In this document: one piece after another, positions 55,901-64,000 of the stretch
Layout: each line of letters begins with the position of its first letter
Position numbering within the stretch: position 1 is the first letter of the stretch
Assembly (NCBI RefSeq): GCF_932526225.1
Contig: NC_064043.1
Span: 11,716,085-11,780,084, forward strand
Direction: 5' to 3'
Length of the DNA stretch: 64,000 nt
From: Nematostella vectensis
Taxonomy: Eukaryota; Cnidaria; Anthozoa; Actiniaria; Edwardsiidae
Program-made: the position numbers and the translations under genes
Notes under the pieces: model-generated
What the model saw: only the letters and a program-made list of their open reading frames with translations
Told to the model about the DNA's origin: nothing
Database searches by the model: none

Positions 55901-58598
55901 CACAGTTGTAGCCCTCCGTGCTGAACGTGTCAAACGAGAGTCGGACCCTCCAGGGGTGGGGGACGGTGATTGTCCAGACACACTCGAAGTTTGGGTTGTA
56001 AAAGCTGGGGTAGTTTGGACTGAAGAAAATGCCCTGCTTGCCTGATAACCGAATGTTACGGTTTATGTCTGGCGTGTTGATTGTTGAGCATCTGTCCGGG
56101 GCTGTTAGAGAGAAAATCAGGGATAAAAGATTAATGGACTTTTCAGCCGTAATTTTGTCATTTCCGTCCCAATCGTTTTCCATCTGCTTATCTCGGAAAC
56201 AATTGTGATATTTCTAATTGGATACAGTTCATGTATAAATTTCTTTTGGATAGTTAGAAGTTCTGTCTTCAAATAAGGAATAAGTACAGAATTTAACAAC
56301 TTTCATTCATTGTAGAGGGTCTATACGCACTTACGCAATTACCCAAATTATTAGGGTAATGGATAATACAATCCAGACAAAAAATAGTAAATTCAGGAAG
56401 GATCAATAGAAAAGGGTCATCAATAGAAAAGATCATTTTTTATTGAAGGATCTTGAAATACTATCATTTTTTCTTATGATACCTATGACTGCCCCCCCCC
56501 CTAGTTAATTCTGGGTACTGCTAGCATTCTGTTTAGGTTAATTTCTTACCATTTTTAACGGCATAAATCCTTGCAGTGAATTTGACCATATTTTTCTTGC
56601 TTAGAGTCTTTGACATCTTTAAATACATTTTTTCACTTGATGAATAGATGGCCCAAGGTTTGCTTGGCCCACAGAATTCTCCCCTTTCCACATGCCCATC
56701 AAGGATTTCTATTCTACCCTCTTCGCAGTCTCCACTGAATAGAAACTCTTGGAATTCCAGTTTGACTCTGAAACCTTGTGGAACATTCAGGTGCCACATA
56801 CAGTTAAGCGGCGTATTTATTGGTTTTTTTGGGTCATTATAATGAAACGCTGGGTTTACACTCTCATGCACATTTATGTTATTATTTTCATCTGAGTTGT
56901 CCGGGGAACACTTCCAATATCCTGGAAATTAAAAAAGGAAAATGGGTTTTCAATTTGACAGCCACTTTATAATACGATTATGGTAGCTTTACAGACCCTG
57001 CTATGGGCGCCACTTTCTCTGTGTAAGCCCCCTCTACTTTTACTGCAATAAAAGCTATGACAATCAACTCCAGCTGGACAATGTTTCTAAAATCTCACAG
57101 TGTAAACTTTGAAAATATCCAAATTTGGTGCAGTTACTGTAGGAAAGGAACACAAACATGCTTAGCGCAGTATTATTCCTGGTAACTTGTTGAAATACTA
57201 ACCTTCAACAAGGTTGAAATGAGCAGCAAAGAAGGACCTCTTCCATTCAGAAATATTGGTAGCCTTAAAATCAACCCAGATCACACGAGAGCGATAAACT
57301 GTGTCAGATGGTGGCACTTGGCTAGGGCTACAGAACTCATGGGCCAAGTTCGATGAATCAAGAATCATCCCAGCATAAATGGAAACTTTAGTCCTTGAAC
57401 AGTTAAACAGAGCATCAAGGGATGTAAAGTTCAGATGAAGCCTCTTGAGGGTGGCAGAGTAATGTGGGATGATTCTCCAGGTGCAGTGGACTGTCTGTGG
57501 CTGTGTAAAGATGGACACCAAGTCTCCAGTTGTCCCATTTAAGATAATGTTTTGATTTTCCTCATCTGTTTGCTGGTCTGAGCAATTCAGAGCTGCAAAA
57601 GAATAAGGAAAAAATTAAAAAAGCATATCAGGCATGCACACATATGGCCACCAGTAATTGATCTTTTCATCATATCTTACACATTTTCTATATCTGTGCA
57701 TCCCTCTCCTAGAAATCCTGGCTTGGGTACTGGATGTAATGCATGAATGAGGGACAGTTGCTAAATTCTCCTGGGAGGGGAAATTCTCAAGAATTTGGTA
57801 GGGATGTGCTTGTATGATTTTTTTGTTAAGCTGTTCCGTGCTCACAAAGCATCCCTAATAAAGCAACTTTAGTAGTAACAGAATAGGCAGAAGTGCTTTG
57901 GGTTGTTATAATGTACCCCTTCTCTCATAAAGAATAAAGGGCACATAAATAAAATCAGTGTTCTGAAAGAAAAGGGACATCTAATTTGTCCCTCTTCAGG
58001 CTGGAGAGCTCACTATTTTATGAGGTTTTATCTATCTATACCTACCTCGTTTGACAACGTGATAGCTACAGTTAAACCCTGTAAAATGGTCAGACACATC
58101 TGTGATGAGTTCTACAAGCATTGCAGATCCAGTTGATTTTTGTATTGGCGGTAGCTTGTTGTGACCACAATATTTCCCAATTTGTATATCTCTTATGGAG
58201 CTACCATCATAAATGTTGACAGCATCAAATATGCATGGACTTGCAGCTTCTACATCAAAGTGATGAAATATCAGTGTTACAGTGTAGTCATTCGGGGCGA
58301 GTATCAACCATGTACATCTTGTTGAGTTGGGATAATTCTGTGGATAGAATGGGCTGGTAAAAAAACCTGATGTCTTGTTTAAAATCTGCTGGTCGCATCC
58401 TGCAATAAAATGGATATAGAACTCATTGTTAGTTAGTAAAGAAAGATGATAGCGTAAAATAACTTTACTTCAGCCGGAAGTGACGTCATAAGTCATGGTT
58501 TTATTCATTGTAAACTCACCCTGAATCCCAACAAGCTTAGAAAGGAAGACGAGAACTAAAAGACAAAAGCACATAGCAGTCATGGTCTGAAACTCCAT
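49495..58598 (-). CDS. Seven-CUB type I membrane protein with PPxY/NPxY tail, whole gene
   Basis: Ten exons on the minus strand: 58598-58520, 58399-58046, 57592-57203, 56921-56550, 56101-55718, 55062-54676, 53889-53500, 53065-52658, 52383-52336, 49913-49495. They join to 3,231 nt (1,076 aa). Signal peptide 1-26; CUB domains at about 27-145, 145-275, 275-399, 399-527, 527-656, 656-786 and 786-922; short linker; membrane helix 939-963; cytoplasmic tail 964-1076. Each CUB is one exon and all nine introns are phase 1. The tail has PPTY (1006-1009), NPAY (1050-1053) and PPSY (1064-1067). PPxY binds WW domains such as those of NEDD4-family ubiquitin ligases; NPxY binds PTB or endocytic adaptors. 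This suggests a regulated, internalised cell-surface receptor or co-receptor. It has no LDLa, sushi or protease domain, so it is neither NETO nor tolloid. The ligand is unknown. Confidence 0.92.
49914..52335 (-). other. Intron 9 of the CUB gene
   Basis: 2.4 kb, largely featureless AT-rich sequence except the foldback element at 51620-51901 and the poly(G) beside it. No additional in-frame exon recognised. Confidence 0.7.
51620..51901. mobile_element. Foldback MITE
   Basis: Long imperfect inverted arms: AATTGTCAAAATGGACAA, TTTATCGGGTCTCATTTT and GAATTCTATTTCGCATCGCT face their complements across a ~90-bp centre. The right edge abuts a G run of 17. Non-coding. Confidence 0.75.
52336..52383 (-). 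CDS. CUB protein exon 9: linker
   Basis: 48 nt, phase 1 at both ends; encodes GNPNAPVGQGNSSPVG, a Gly/Pro/Asn spacer with one N-glycosylation sequon (NSS) between CUB7 and the membrane. Confidence 0.85.
52436..52585. mobile_element. 150-bp foldback element with 11-bp target duplication
   Basis: Nearly fully palindromic: ATCCTCGGGGACCCAGGGCG at the left is the complement of CGCCTTGGGTCCCCGAGGAT at the right, and the arms continue through GATCGGGCACACAGGGAGCG. A perfect 11-bp repeat GCTATGATCAC flanks it (52425-52435, 52586-52596). It lies about 50 nt upstream of the exon 9 acceptor, in branch-point range. Confidence 0.88.
52658..53065 (-). CDS. CUB protein exon 8: CUB7
   Basis: 408 nt, phase 1 at both ends. 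SGVLTSPGYPAPYPPGIQCF, CSTDYVEVKNG and GRFCGE are CUB hallmarks; VEVKNG replaces the calcium-linked VEVRDG. Confidence 0.93.
53500..53889 (-). CDS. CUB protein exon 7: CUB6
   Basis: 390 nt, phase 1 at both ends. HGYFASPLV, CIDHYVEVRDGD, RRCSELG and YRGFTARYRM define a CUB domain with the acidic VEVRDG loop. Confidence 0.92.
54676..55062 (-). CDS. CUB protein exon 6: CUB5
   Basis: 387 nt, phase 1 at both ends. SGFILSPNYPSTYPTNIQCT, WKITVP, VKVIDG, GTYCGDD and YRGFNISYNAV. It lacks the DYVEVRDG motif, so it probably does not bind calcium. Confidence 0.93.
55291..55686. repeat. 205-bp tandem duplication built of ~20-bp ATCGGGTCACCCTT units
   Basis: Two near-identical ~200-bp copies starting CCCGAATGATAGCCGGCT (55293 and 55498). 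Each contains six to seven short units like ACTTATCGGGTCACCCTT. In intron 5 of the CUB gene, ending about 30 bp from exon 5's donor. Confidence 0.92.
55718..56101 (-). CDS. CUB protein exon 5: CUB4
   Basis: 384 nt, phase 1 at both ends. GIFFSPNYPSFYNPNFECVW, YDYVEVRDG, GKFCGST and KGFLASY: the most canonical CUB of the seven, with likely calcium-site acidic residues. Confidence 0.95.
56550..56921 (-). CDS. CUB protein exon 4: CUB3
   Basis: 372 nt, phase 1 at both ends. LNCMWHLNVPQGFRVKLEF, RIEILDG and GEFCGPSKPWAIYSS; a diverged CUB without DYVEVRDG. Confidence 0.9.
57203..57592 (-). CDS. CUB protein exon 3: CUB2
   Basis: 390 nt, phase 1 at both ends. VHCTWRIIPHYSATLKRLHL, NCSRTKVSIYAG and HEFCSPS; the most diverged CUB, identified by position, phase and cysteine spacing. 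Confidence 0.85.
58046..58399 (-). CDS. CUB protein exon 2: CUB1
   Basis: 354 nt, phase 1 at both ends. SGFFTSPFYPQNYPNSTRCT, CIFDAVNIYDGSS, GKYCGHN and FTGFNCSYHVV. Confidence 0.93.
58520..58598 (-). CDS. CUB protein exon 1: signal peptide
   Basis: ATG at 58598 with MEFQTMTAMCFCLLVLVFLS then KLVGIQ; a hydrophobic leader ending in a phase 1 donor (GGTGAGTT). A second in-frame ATG, six codons in, could also serve. Confidence 0.85.
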
Positions 58599-59475
58599 TA
58601 TTGTGACAGAAATATAAAGGCAATACACTGATCATTATTTTCTAAGGCTGCAAAATCTTAAATAGAAAAAGTTGACGTATATCGGTATTTATCGTATTGA
58701 CTGCTTGAATTACGTAAACTAACGTAGAAAAACACTGGTATTAACTATCACAACAATATTCTAGATCTAAGCTAAGGGTTTCAACTTATTCTCTCTTCTC
58801 TTTATAATTGTGATTATCTCAAGTTTACTTCGAAAGCTTCCTTAAGTAAAAGGAAAATAAGATAAATCGATGAAAGATAATTTTCTTTAAGCCATAATCA
58901 TATTAAGCACAACCAAATAGTAGACTGATCAACCAAAAATATGTATGTGACTACATCCAAACCGTCTATATACAGTGCTTAACGTCAATATTAGAGAAAG
59001 AGTTCTGTAAAATTTTGACATTCCTTGAACACATTCGCAAATGTGGAAGAAAATCGAGCAATCTATCATTTAAAAGATCATCTAGGACGAACGAATATCA
59101 CTCACCTGAGAATATTAAGGTATCACACATAAGCATGATTATACCTATCCATTTACAATCATACGGATCCCAATTCTTAACCAAGATCCTGTTTGATTGA
59201 GTTCATCTTATATTAGAAAATTCCTATCGCCGCCAATCGCCATCGCAATGTCATTCTGATTCTCTTCTGCTTTATTCCGTATCTATTAGAGCTCAACGCT
59301 CACGCGGTAGTTTCTTGGGACGCCTGGCTATAATTTTTATATCCGCGCGCAAATTTGACTTCACTCAGAGCAATTATTTCGTCATGAATCGAGAACTTTG
59401 CATTCGCGGATTTATCTTCCCAAGAAAAGATATCAGATGCTTGTATTGTCAAAGAAAAAGGAATAGGTTTTTAGA
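58599..59475. promoter_or_regulatory. Shared divergent intergenic region, CUB gene and EF-hand/WD gene
   Basis: 877 bp between two start codons on opposite strands. The right third is GC-richer, with a CCAAT-type GCCAATCG near 59232 and a TATAATTTTTATA-like stretch near 59329-59341 before the + strand gene. The left part is AT-rich. Start sites are not visible. I looked for an RFX X-box, expected for ciliary genes, and did not find a convincing one. Confidence 0.5.
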
Positions 59476-59595
59476 ATGTCTAGTGAGGCAGTCAGCGAGG
59501 AGGATTATATTAGCGGTAGCGAGAGCGATTATAGTTATGAATCGGGGAGCAAAGATGACCTGGGATCAGCGGGTTCAGACAAACAACTCAGTTTT
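59476..59595 (+). CDS. EF-hand/WD gene exon 1
   Basis: 40 codons, phase 0 out; acidic low-complexity start (MSSEAVSEEDYISGSESDYS). It is the first ATG after the likely promoter. Confidence 0.75.
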
Positions 59596-60612
59596 GTAAG
59601 CCCATTTCATGATACATTTCCCAGTATTCATACATGCTACTTTGTATTTAACTGTACTTTTGAAGGCTTATATTTCACAGTGTCTTGTTTGTTCTATTCT
59701 AGAATTATTTGCAAACAACCTCATAATACTGATTTCAGCTGTAAAACGAGCCACCCAAATCGTTGTGTAAGATGAAATGTTTGTCTTTTCAGTTGGAAGA
59801 GGATAAACATCATGCTATTCGACTTGAAGATCAAATGAATAATGAACATCTTGAGGTCCTTCAACGTATCTTTGAGGTAATTCCGTCAAAATAGATTTTT
59901 AAATATATATCAAAGAGTTTGTTTTGGCGTTAGGCGTGACTAGAGGAGTTGATCTGAGCTCAGACCGTCTGGCTTTCCCGAGTCGCGAAAAAATCACATC
60001 GGGAGCTCAAAAATACACGCTTGGTTTCCAGGCATGATCTAACAAATAAGTCTACCAAACGTCAAAACTGTTTCAATTGAATAATTAAATTATCCCTTCC
60101 TTCAGGAAGCTGATGAAGACGGAGGTGGAGGACTGGACTATGAGGAATTTCGTCGAGCCATGATTAAAACTATGTCTTGCAAAGAAGTGGTAACAAAATT
60201 TATGAGTTGTTGTTCTGTAATTATATAATCGATTTTTTTTAAACTTACCAACTGAGCATTGTTCGTTATACCTATTTTAGCCTGATGACAACCAGCTTGC
60301 GATCACTTTCATGAAAGTTGATGCAAATTGTGATGGAACTGTGGACTGGGTATGTATTCAGACTAAAGATACTTTATATATCGACAAAGGTGTGACTCTA
60401 TAGGGCAAATTCTGAAGAGTTTTGTTGAACTCTTTGATGTTTTATTGTATAATAGTAATGTTATTATTAAAGGTGATTGAGTGTAACAGGGCAGGGTAAT
60501 AACAGAAAAAAACTGGGAGGGGTACAATAGGATACAATACAATACTGGAGACACTAGAAATTTTGGGGCACAGCCACATCCCTTCTAGGTATTTCCTTAT
60601 ATATATATATAT

Positions 60613-60644
<32 letters not shown>

Positions 60645-63184
60645 TACGGGCACCACCAGTCCTATAGGAGTTCTTTGTTATCCCTGTAGGGGATATCATC
60701 TTTGTTACCCCTGTAAGTACCATTATTACTGTACTTGTCATTACATGGACCTAAAGCTGCATTAGTAGTCTCTTGAGAATCTAATGCAATAAAAAACCCA
60801 AACCCTTGAAATTAGGTGTTTAATTATTTTGCAAAAGACAATGTTACTTTTTTAATGTTGGTTTTTTTTATTTCTGCAGTATAATTATATTTTTTATATT
60901 CTTGTCTTCCAGGAGGAGTTCTGTTCTTACATGTTACTTGAGAACCAGCTGAAGGATGTTATGACAAGTGATGAGAGAGAGGTTAGGAAATATGTCTATT
61001 GGAGAATGCAACCACCATCAAAGAGAAAATTATAAAATCTGTTGGTTTCAGTGTCTTGTACATAAGTCCTCTCTTATTTTAGAGGCCAATTTGAAACGCT
61101 TTTCCTTTATGGCATCATGACTGACATAGTACTTTACCATAATGGTGTCCTGACTCACATATTGTTTTACCATAATGTCATCATGACACACATTAGTGCT
61201 TTATGATAATCCTGTCACATGGTGCTTTTACCATAATGGATAATGACTCACATAGTGCTATATGATAATCTCGTCACTGATCAAATGGTGCTTTACCATA
61301 ATGGATAATGGCTCACATAGTGCTACATGATAAGCTCGTCACTGATCAAATGGTGCTTTACCATAATGGATAATGACTCACATAGTGCTATATGATAATC
61401 TCGTCACTGATCAAATGGTGCTTTACCATAATGGATAATGACTCACATAGTGCTACATGATAAGCTCGTCACTGATCAAATGGTGCTTTACCATAATGGA
61501 TAATGACTCACATAGTGCTATATGATAATCTCGTCACTGATCAAATGGTGCTTTAACATAATGGATAATGGCTCACATAGTACTTTACCATAATGGCATC
61601 ATGGCTCATACAGTGTTTTTACCATTTCAGCATCATGACTCACATACTTCTTAGCCATAATGACTTGCATGTTGGCACCATTTTTTTATTTTCTAGATGG
61701 AGTTTCCACATCCTGCACGTGAGATTCCAAGGTAAACTTTGTGCTGATACCTTATAACACAACATATTTGTGTTATACAACTATCCCTGCAACCTAACTA
61801 TTATGTTAAGCTACTGTAATACTTCTTTTATTAGATTATAAATACAATTGTTGCTATTTCTAACCATACTAACATTGCTTTTTATATTCCAGCGCACACA
61901 GAGATAACATCGCGCGCATTACGTACTTCGCTAAGATGTCCCACGGGCCGGACGAGTCTGGCGATAATAATGTTGGTCGGTACGTGACGGTGAGCAGGGA
62001 GGGCGTGCTTCACTTCTGGAGTATGGATCTTAACCCGATACGCACCATTACGGTAAGGCTATATATACATGCCATAAGGTGTGAATCAAATACAGTTAAA
62101 ACCTACGATAAAATCTACGATTGAAATACACCAAGTTATTAAAAGAGCCCTTGTTCGCCAAACCTTTGTTATTGTTTTCGTTTAAAGCCAAATTCGTTGT
62201 TGCGCGACCTCGGCGAATCCAAAATCCATGTCTCGTTTGGGAATAGCGCCGTAGTCAGGCAAAAGCTTTGGGGGCGGTTTGTCGGGTTTTGATTGCTTGG
62301 TTTGATTAACTACGCTCTATCCCCAAACGAAGAAAGGAGTTTTGGATTCTGGCAGGTCAGGCAACAACGAATTTGGCTATAATATTGGTAGCCACGAAAC
62401 GACCATCTAAAAAATACTTTATTGACCGAATTCAATCGGAAATATCGCGTTGGCTTCCCCAAATCAGCCGATTGAAATGGCTAATTATTTCCTCGACATT
62501 GATTACAATCATCCTGTGATCTCTTTGGATTTTACCTTCGAGTTTTAAACTTTATGATATTCCTTTCATCCCGCTTTAGAAAAATGTATTTATTCAAGTT
62601 TATATAAGATAGGCACGCTTAAGCAGAGATACAATGAGGGAATATCGGAACGCTTAAAGATGAATGGTGCTTTACCATAATGGCGTCATGATGAATGGAA
62701 AATTCAGTTGTCGCGCGCCACAGTTCTCTGTCATTATTCTCTGTCGTTACTCCAGGTATCGAACGCGAGTGAAGGCAAGGCCTCCAAGAGTGTGTGGATC
62801 ACAGATTGTGTCGTGCTGCCGAACGCCAAGAAGATTGCCGTGTCATCTGCAGATAGAGAAATAGGTACGTAATGATTCCATATAAATATCTCTTTAGTTT
62901 AACCGGGAAATTCACCATTTTGCTGTAGACAGAAATACTAATAGAAACTCTAAGCAGATTATTACCGGACAGTGATACCATGACATTCGTATAAACATAC
63001 TAAATTTGACTTTAGAACCCCAGAGGTTTCGTGGTTTTTGATTTGTTTAAATAGTGTATTTATTTATTTTATTTATTTATTATTATCTTTTTTTTGCAGC
63101 GTTTTACGACTGCTCCGCTAACAGTGTCGAAAAACAGTTCGTTCTGTCAGGTCTAGAGAATTGTGCTCTGTGTATGGATTATTG
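59476..63184 (+). CDS. EF-hand and WD-repeat protein (WDR49/WDR64/EFCAB8-like), 5' part only
   Basis: Nine exons (59476-59595, 59793-59876, 60106-60189, 60281-60349, 60913-60981, 61697-61731, 61893-62052, 62756-62864, 63100-63184) join in frame for 271 residues, and the gene continues past the window. The N terminus is acidic and Ser/Tyr-rich (1-40). An EF-hand pair follows: loop 71-82 (DEDGGGGLDYEE) and loop 110-121 (DANCDGTVDWEE), both with the calcium ligands in place. After a short linker come HRDNIARITYF, YVTVSREGVLHFWS (first WD repeat) and ITDCVVLPNAKKIAVSSADR (second). EF-hands before a long WD array with HRD.I..I match the WDR49/WDR64/EFCAB8 and Drosophila WDY group, linked in animals to cilia and sperm. 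Which member it is cannot be told from this part. Confidence 0.85.
59793..59876 (+). CDS. EF-hand/WD gene exon 2
   Basis: 28 codons, phase 0 at both ends; an amphipathic helix ending LEVLQRIFE, the first helix of EF-hand 1. Confidence 0.88.
60106..60189 (+). CDS. EF-hand/WD gene exon 3: EF-hand 1 loop
   Basis: 28 codons, phase 0 at both ends; EADEDGGGGLDYEEFRRAM. The loop has D1, D3, G6, D9 and E12. Confidence 0.92.
60281..60349 (+). CDS. EF-hand/WD gene exon 4: EF-hand 2, first part
   Basis: 23 codons, phase 0 at both ends; FMKVDANCDGTVDW, the loop interrupted by the intron before the EE of the next exon. Confidence 0.92.
60595..60645. repeat. TA/T/G homopolymer tract
   Basis: (TA)n, poly(T) and a G run of ~20 in intron 4 of the EF-hand/WD gene. 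Confidence 0.85.
60913..60981 (+). CDS. EF-hand/WD gene exon 5: EF-hand 2, end
   Basis: 23 codons, phase 0 at both ends; EEFCSYMLLENQLKDVMTSD then ERE. Confidence 0.9.
61100..61640. repeat. 65-bp minisatellite with alternating 130-bp dimer
   Basis: Units carry GTGCTTTACCATAATGGATA, ATGACTCACATAGTGCTA and CTCGTCACTGATCAA. Two variants alternate (TATATGATAATCTC and TACATGATAAGCTC), giving a dimeric higher-order repeat for about 330 bp with decayed edges. A stray fragment is at about 62662-62696 in intron 7. Confidence 0.92.
61697..61731 (+). CDS. EF-hand/WD gene exon 6
   Basis: 35 nt, phase 0 in, phase 2 out; MEFPHPAREIP. A very short exon supported by frame continuity and by the family's P..IP linker before the WD domain. 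Confidence 0.75.
61893..62052 (+). CDS. EF-hand/WD gene exon 7: first WD repeat
   Basis: 160 nt, phase 2 in, phase 0 out; HRDNIARITYF then RYVTVSREGVLHFWSMDL, a WD-type blade ending in FWS. Confidence 0.9.
62186..62379. mobile_element. 194-bp MITE
   Basis: Inverted ends AGCCAAATTCGTTGTTGC and CAACAACGAATTTGGCT, with inner ATCCAAAATCC / TTTGGATTCT. Non-coding, in intron 7 of the EF-hand/WD gene. Confidence 0.75.
62756..62864 (+). CDS. EF-hand/WD gene exon 8: WD repeat
   Basis: 109 nt, phase 0 in, phase 1 out; SVWITDCVVLPNAKKIAVSS then ADREI, the W.TD...LP....A..S.DR pattern of the family. Confidence 0.92.
63100..63184 (+). CDS. EF-hand/WD gene exon 9: WD repeat
   Basis: 85 nt, phase 1 in, phase 0 not reached (two nt over); AFYDCSANSVEKQFVLSGLE then NCALCMDY. 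No further exon is seen before the window end. Confidence 0.9.
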
Positions 63185-64000
63185 GTGAGTCTTGGGTTAT
63201 TTCTACTTCGTTTGCTTGTGAACTTAACGGTCTGTATTTTCAGTAGAAAAAATTGAGGGGGGGGGGGGTCGTGCGACCACTTATTCCCTCTCCACTTATT
63301 TTATTTTTTGATTTTATATTTTATTTAATTGACTTCGCCTCAAGTGGCAGTGTTACCGCAACAAAAGAGCCATTTACTGCGTGCCATATAAAAAGAAACA
63401 AGAAAAACATTATGATAGGTTATAATAATATGAAAAATAGGGAATGTAAAAAGGGTATTTACATCGCGTTACAGCTCCATATCCAAGTTGTGTGAAGAAA
63501 GAAAGATTTCTGATATGTCGTAGTTTTACACTTAAATTCGATATGCTTGATACAGTTGAGCGAAGATCTTGTTTGACTTTCACGACGTACAGTAGGAATA
63601 ATTGACGGATTTATATTTAACAAGTTCATTGATCATTTTAAAATAAGAATACCAAGTCCAGATACTCTTGCCAGTACGTTAGAGGGAGAAGATGCAAAGA
63701 TTTGAGCCTAAAGCTTTACGAAAAATTCAGTTAGAAAAGGAAGTTTCAGAATATACTTAGTGGACCTCCTCTGAATTCTTTCTACATTTTGTATAAGGCC
63801 TATTGCCTGGGGTGCCCACACCTGGGTGGCATACTCCAAATGTGTTCTCACTTGGGGTTTAGTATAGAAGGCGCCTAACATTGTTTAGAAATCCACAACC
63901 TTACACAGCCTTGTACAGATAGAAAAGCCTTATACCCTTTGGGTGGTTAGCAAATTCCAGTGCCCCCCCCCTCAATATCTTTGGAAGAAAAAGAATTTCA
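63185..64000 (+). other. Intron of the EF-hand/WD gene, cut by the window end
   Basis: No coding segment recognised. A G run at about 63256-63267 and AT-rich sequence. The following exon lies outside the window. Confidence 0.7.

Noticed and set aside
59476-59595. A ribosomal or histone-like basic gene at the divergent promoter
   Set aside because: The start is acidic and joins in frame to clear EF-hand exons, so it belongs to the EF-hand/WD gene.

Overview
The window is animal nuclear DNA. Its genes are split by many introns with GT..AG splice sites, and it carries a GABA-B-type receptor, a multi-CUB membrane protein and a ribosomal protein gene with a pyrimidine-rich (TOP-like) start. It is AT-rich and full of short non-autonomous DNA transposons, minisatellites and poly(G)/poly(C) tracts. 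That fits a cnidarian, most likely an anthozoan such as a sea anemone. The species is an inference, not proven. There is no operon, CRISPR array or prokaryotic feature.

Layout. 1-9509: no gene recognised. 9510-33407 (+): a 16-coding-exon class C GPCR of the GABA-B family (949 aa), complete from signal peptide to coiled coil, tail and polyA signal. 34505-38964 (+): ribosomal protein L21 (160 aa, six coding exons, non-coding first exon). 38965-49494: no confident gene, mostly transposon remnants and one doubtful ORF. 49495-58598 (-): a 10-exon type I membrane protein of 1,076 aa with a signal peptide, seven CUB domains (one per exon, every intron phase 1), one membrane helix and a tail with two PPxY motifs and one NPxY motif. 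59476 to the window end (+): the first nine exons of an EF-hand plus WD-repeat protein (WDR49/WDR64/EFCAB8-like), divergent from the CUB gene and cut by the window edge. All exon joins were checked by hand for reading-frame continuity.

The most unusual feature is in the GABA-B receptor gene. The intron before the TM4 exon (27427-29315) holds about 18 near-identical 88-bp repeats. Each unit is a copy of the 3' splice acceptor plus the first ~65 nt of the following exon, ending in an in-frame stop. The array contains a seven-unit (616-bp) higher-order duplication. Two other introns of the same gene show smaller versions of this event: 126-bp and ~80-bp tandem copies of acceptor plus exon start. 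In all three cases, use of a copied acceptor would truncate the receptor. The gene therefore carries serial decoy-acceptor or poison-exon arrays, either as a by-product of tandem duplication or as a splicing-control device.

Other accessory content: three terminal-inverted-repeat elements with perfect 11-bp target duplications (Mutator-like by structure), a nested transposon in an RPL21 intron, tRNA-derived SINE fragments, several MITE families with more than one copy in the window, and minisatellites in most large introns.
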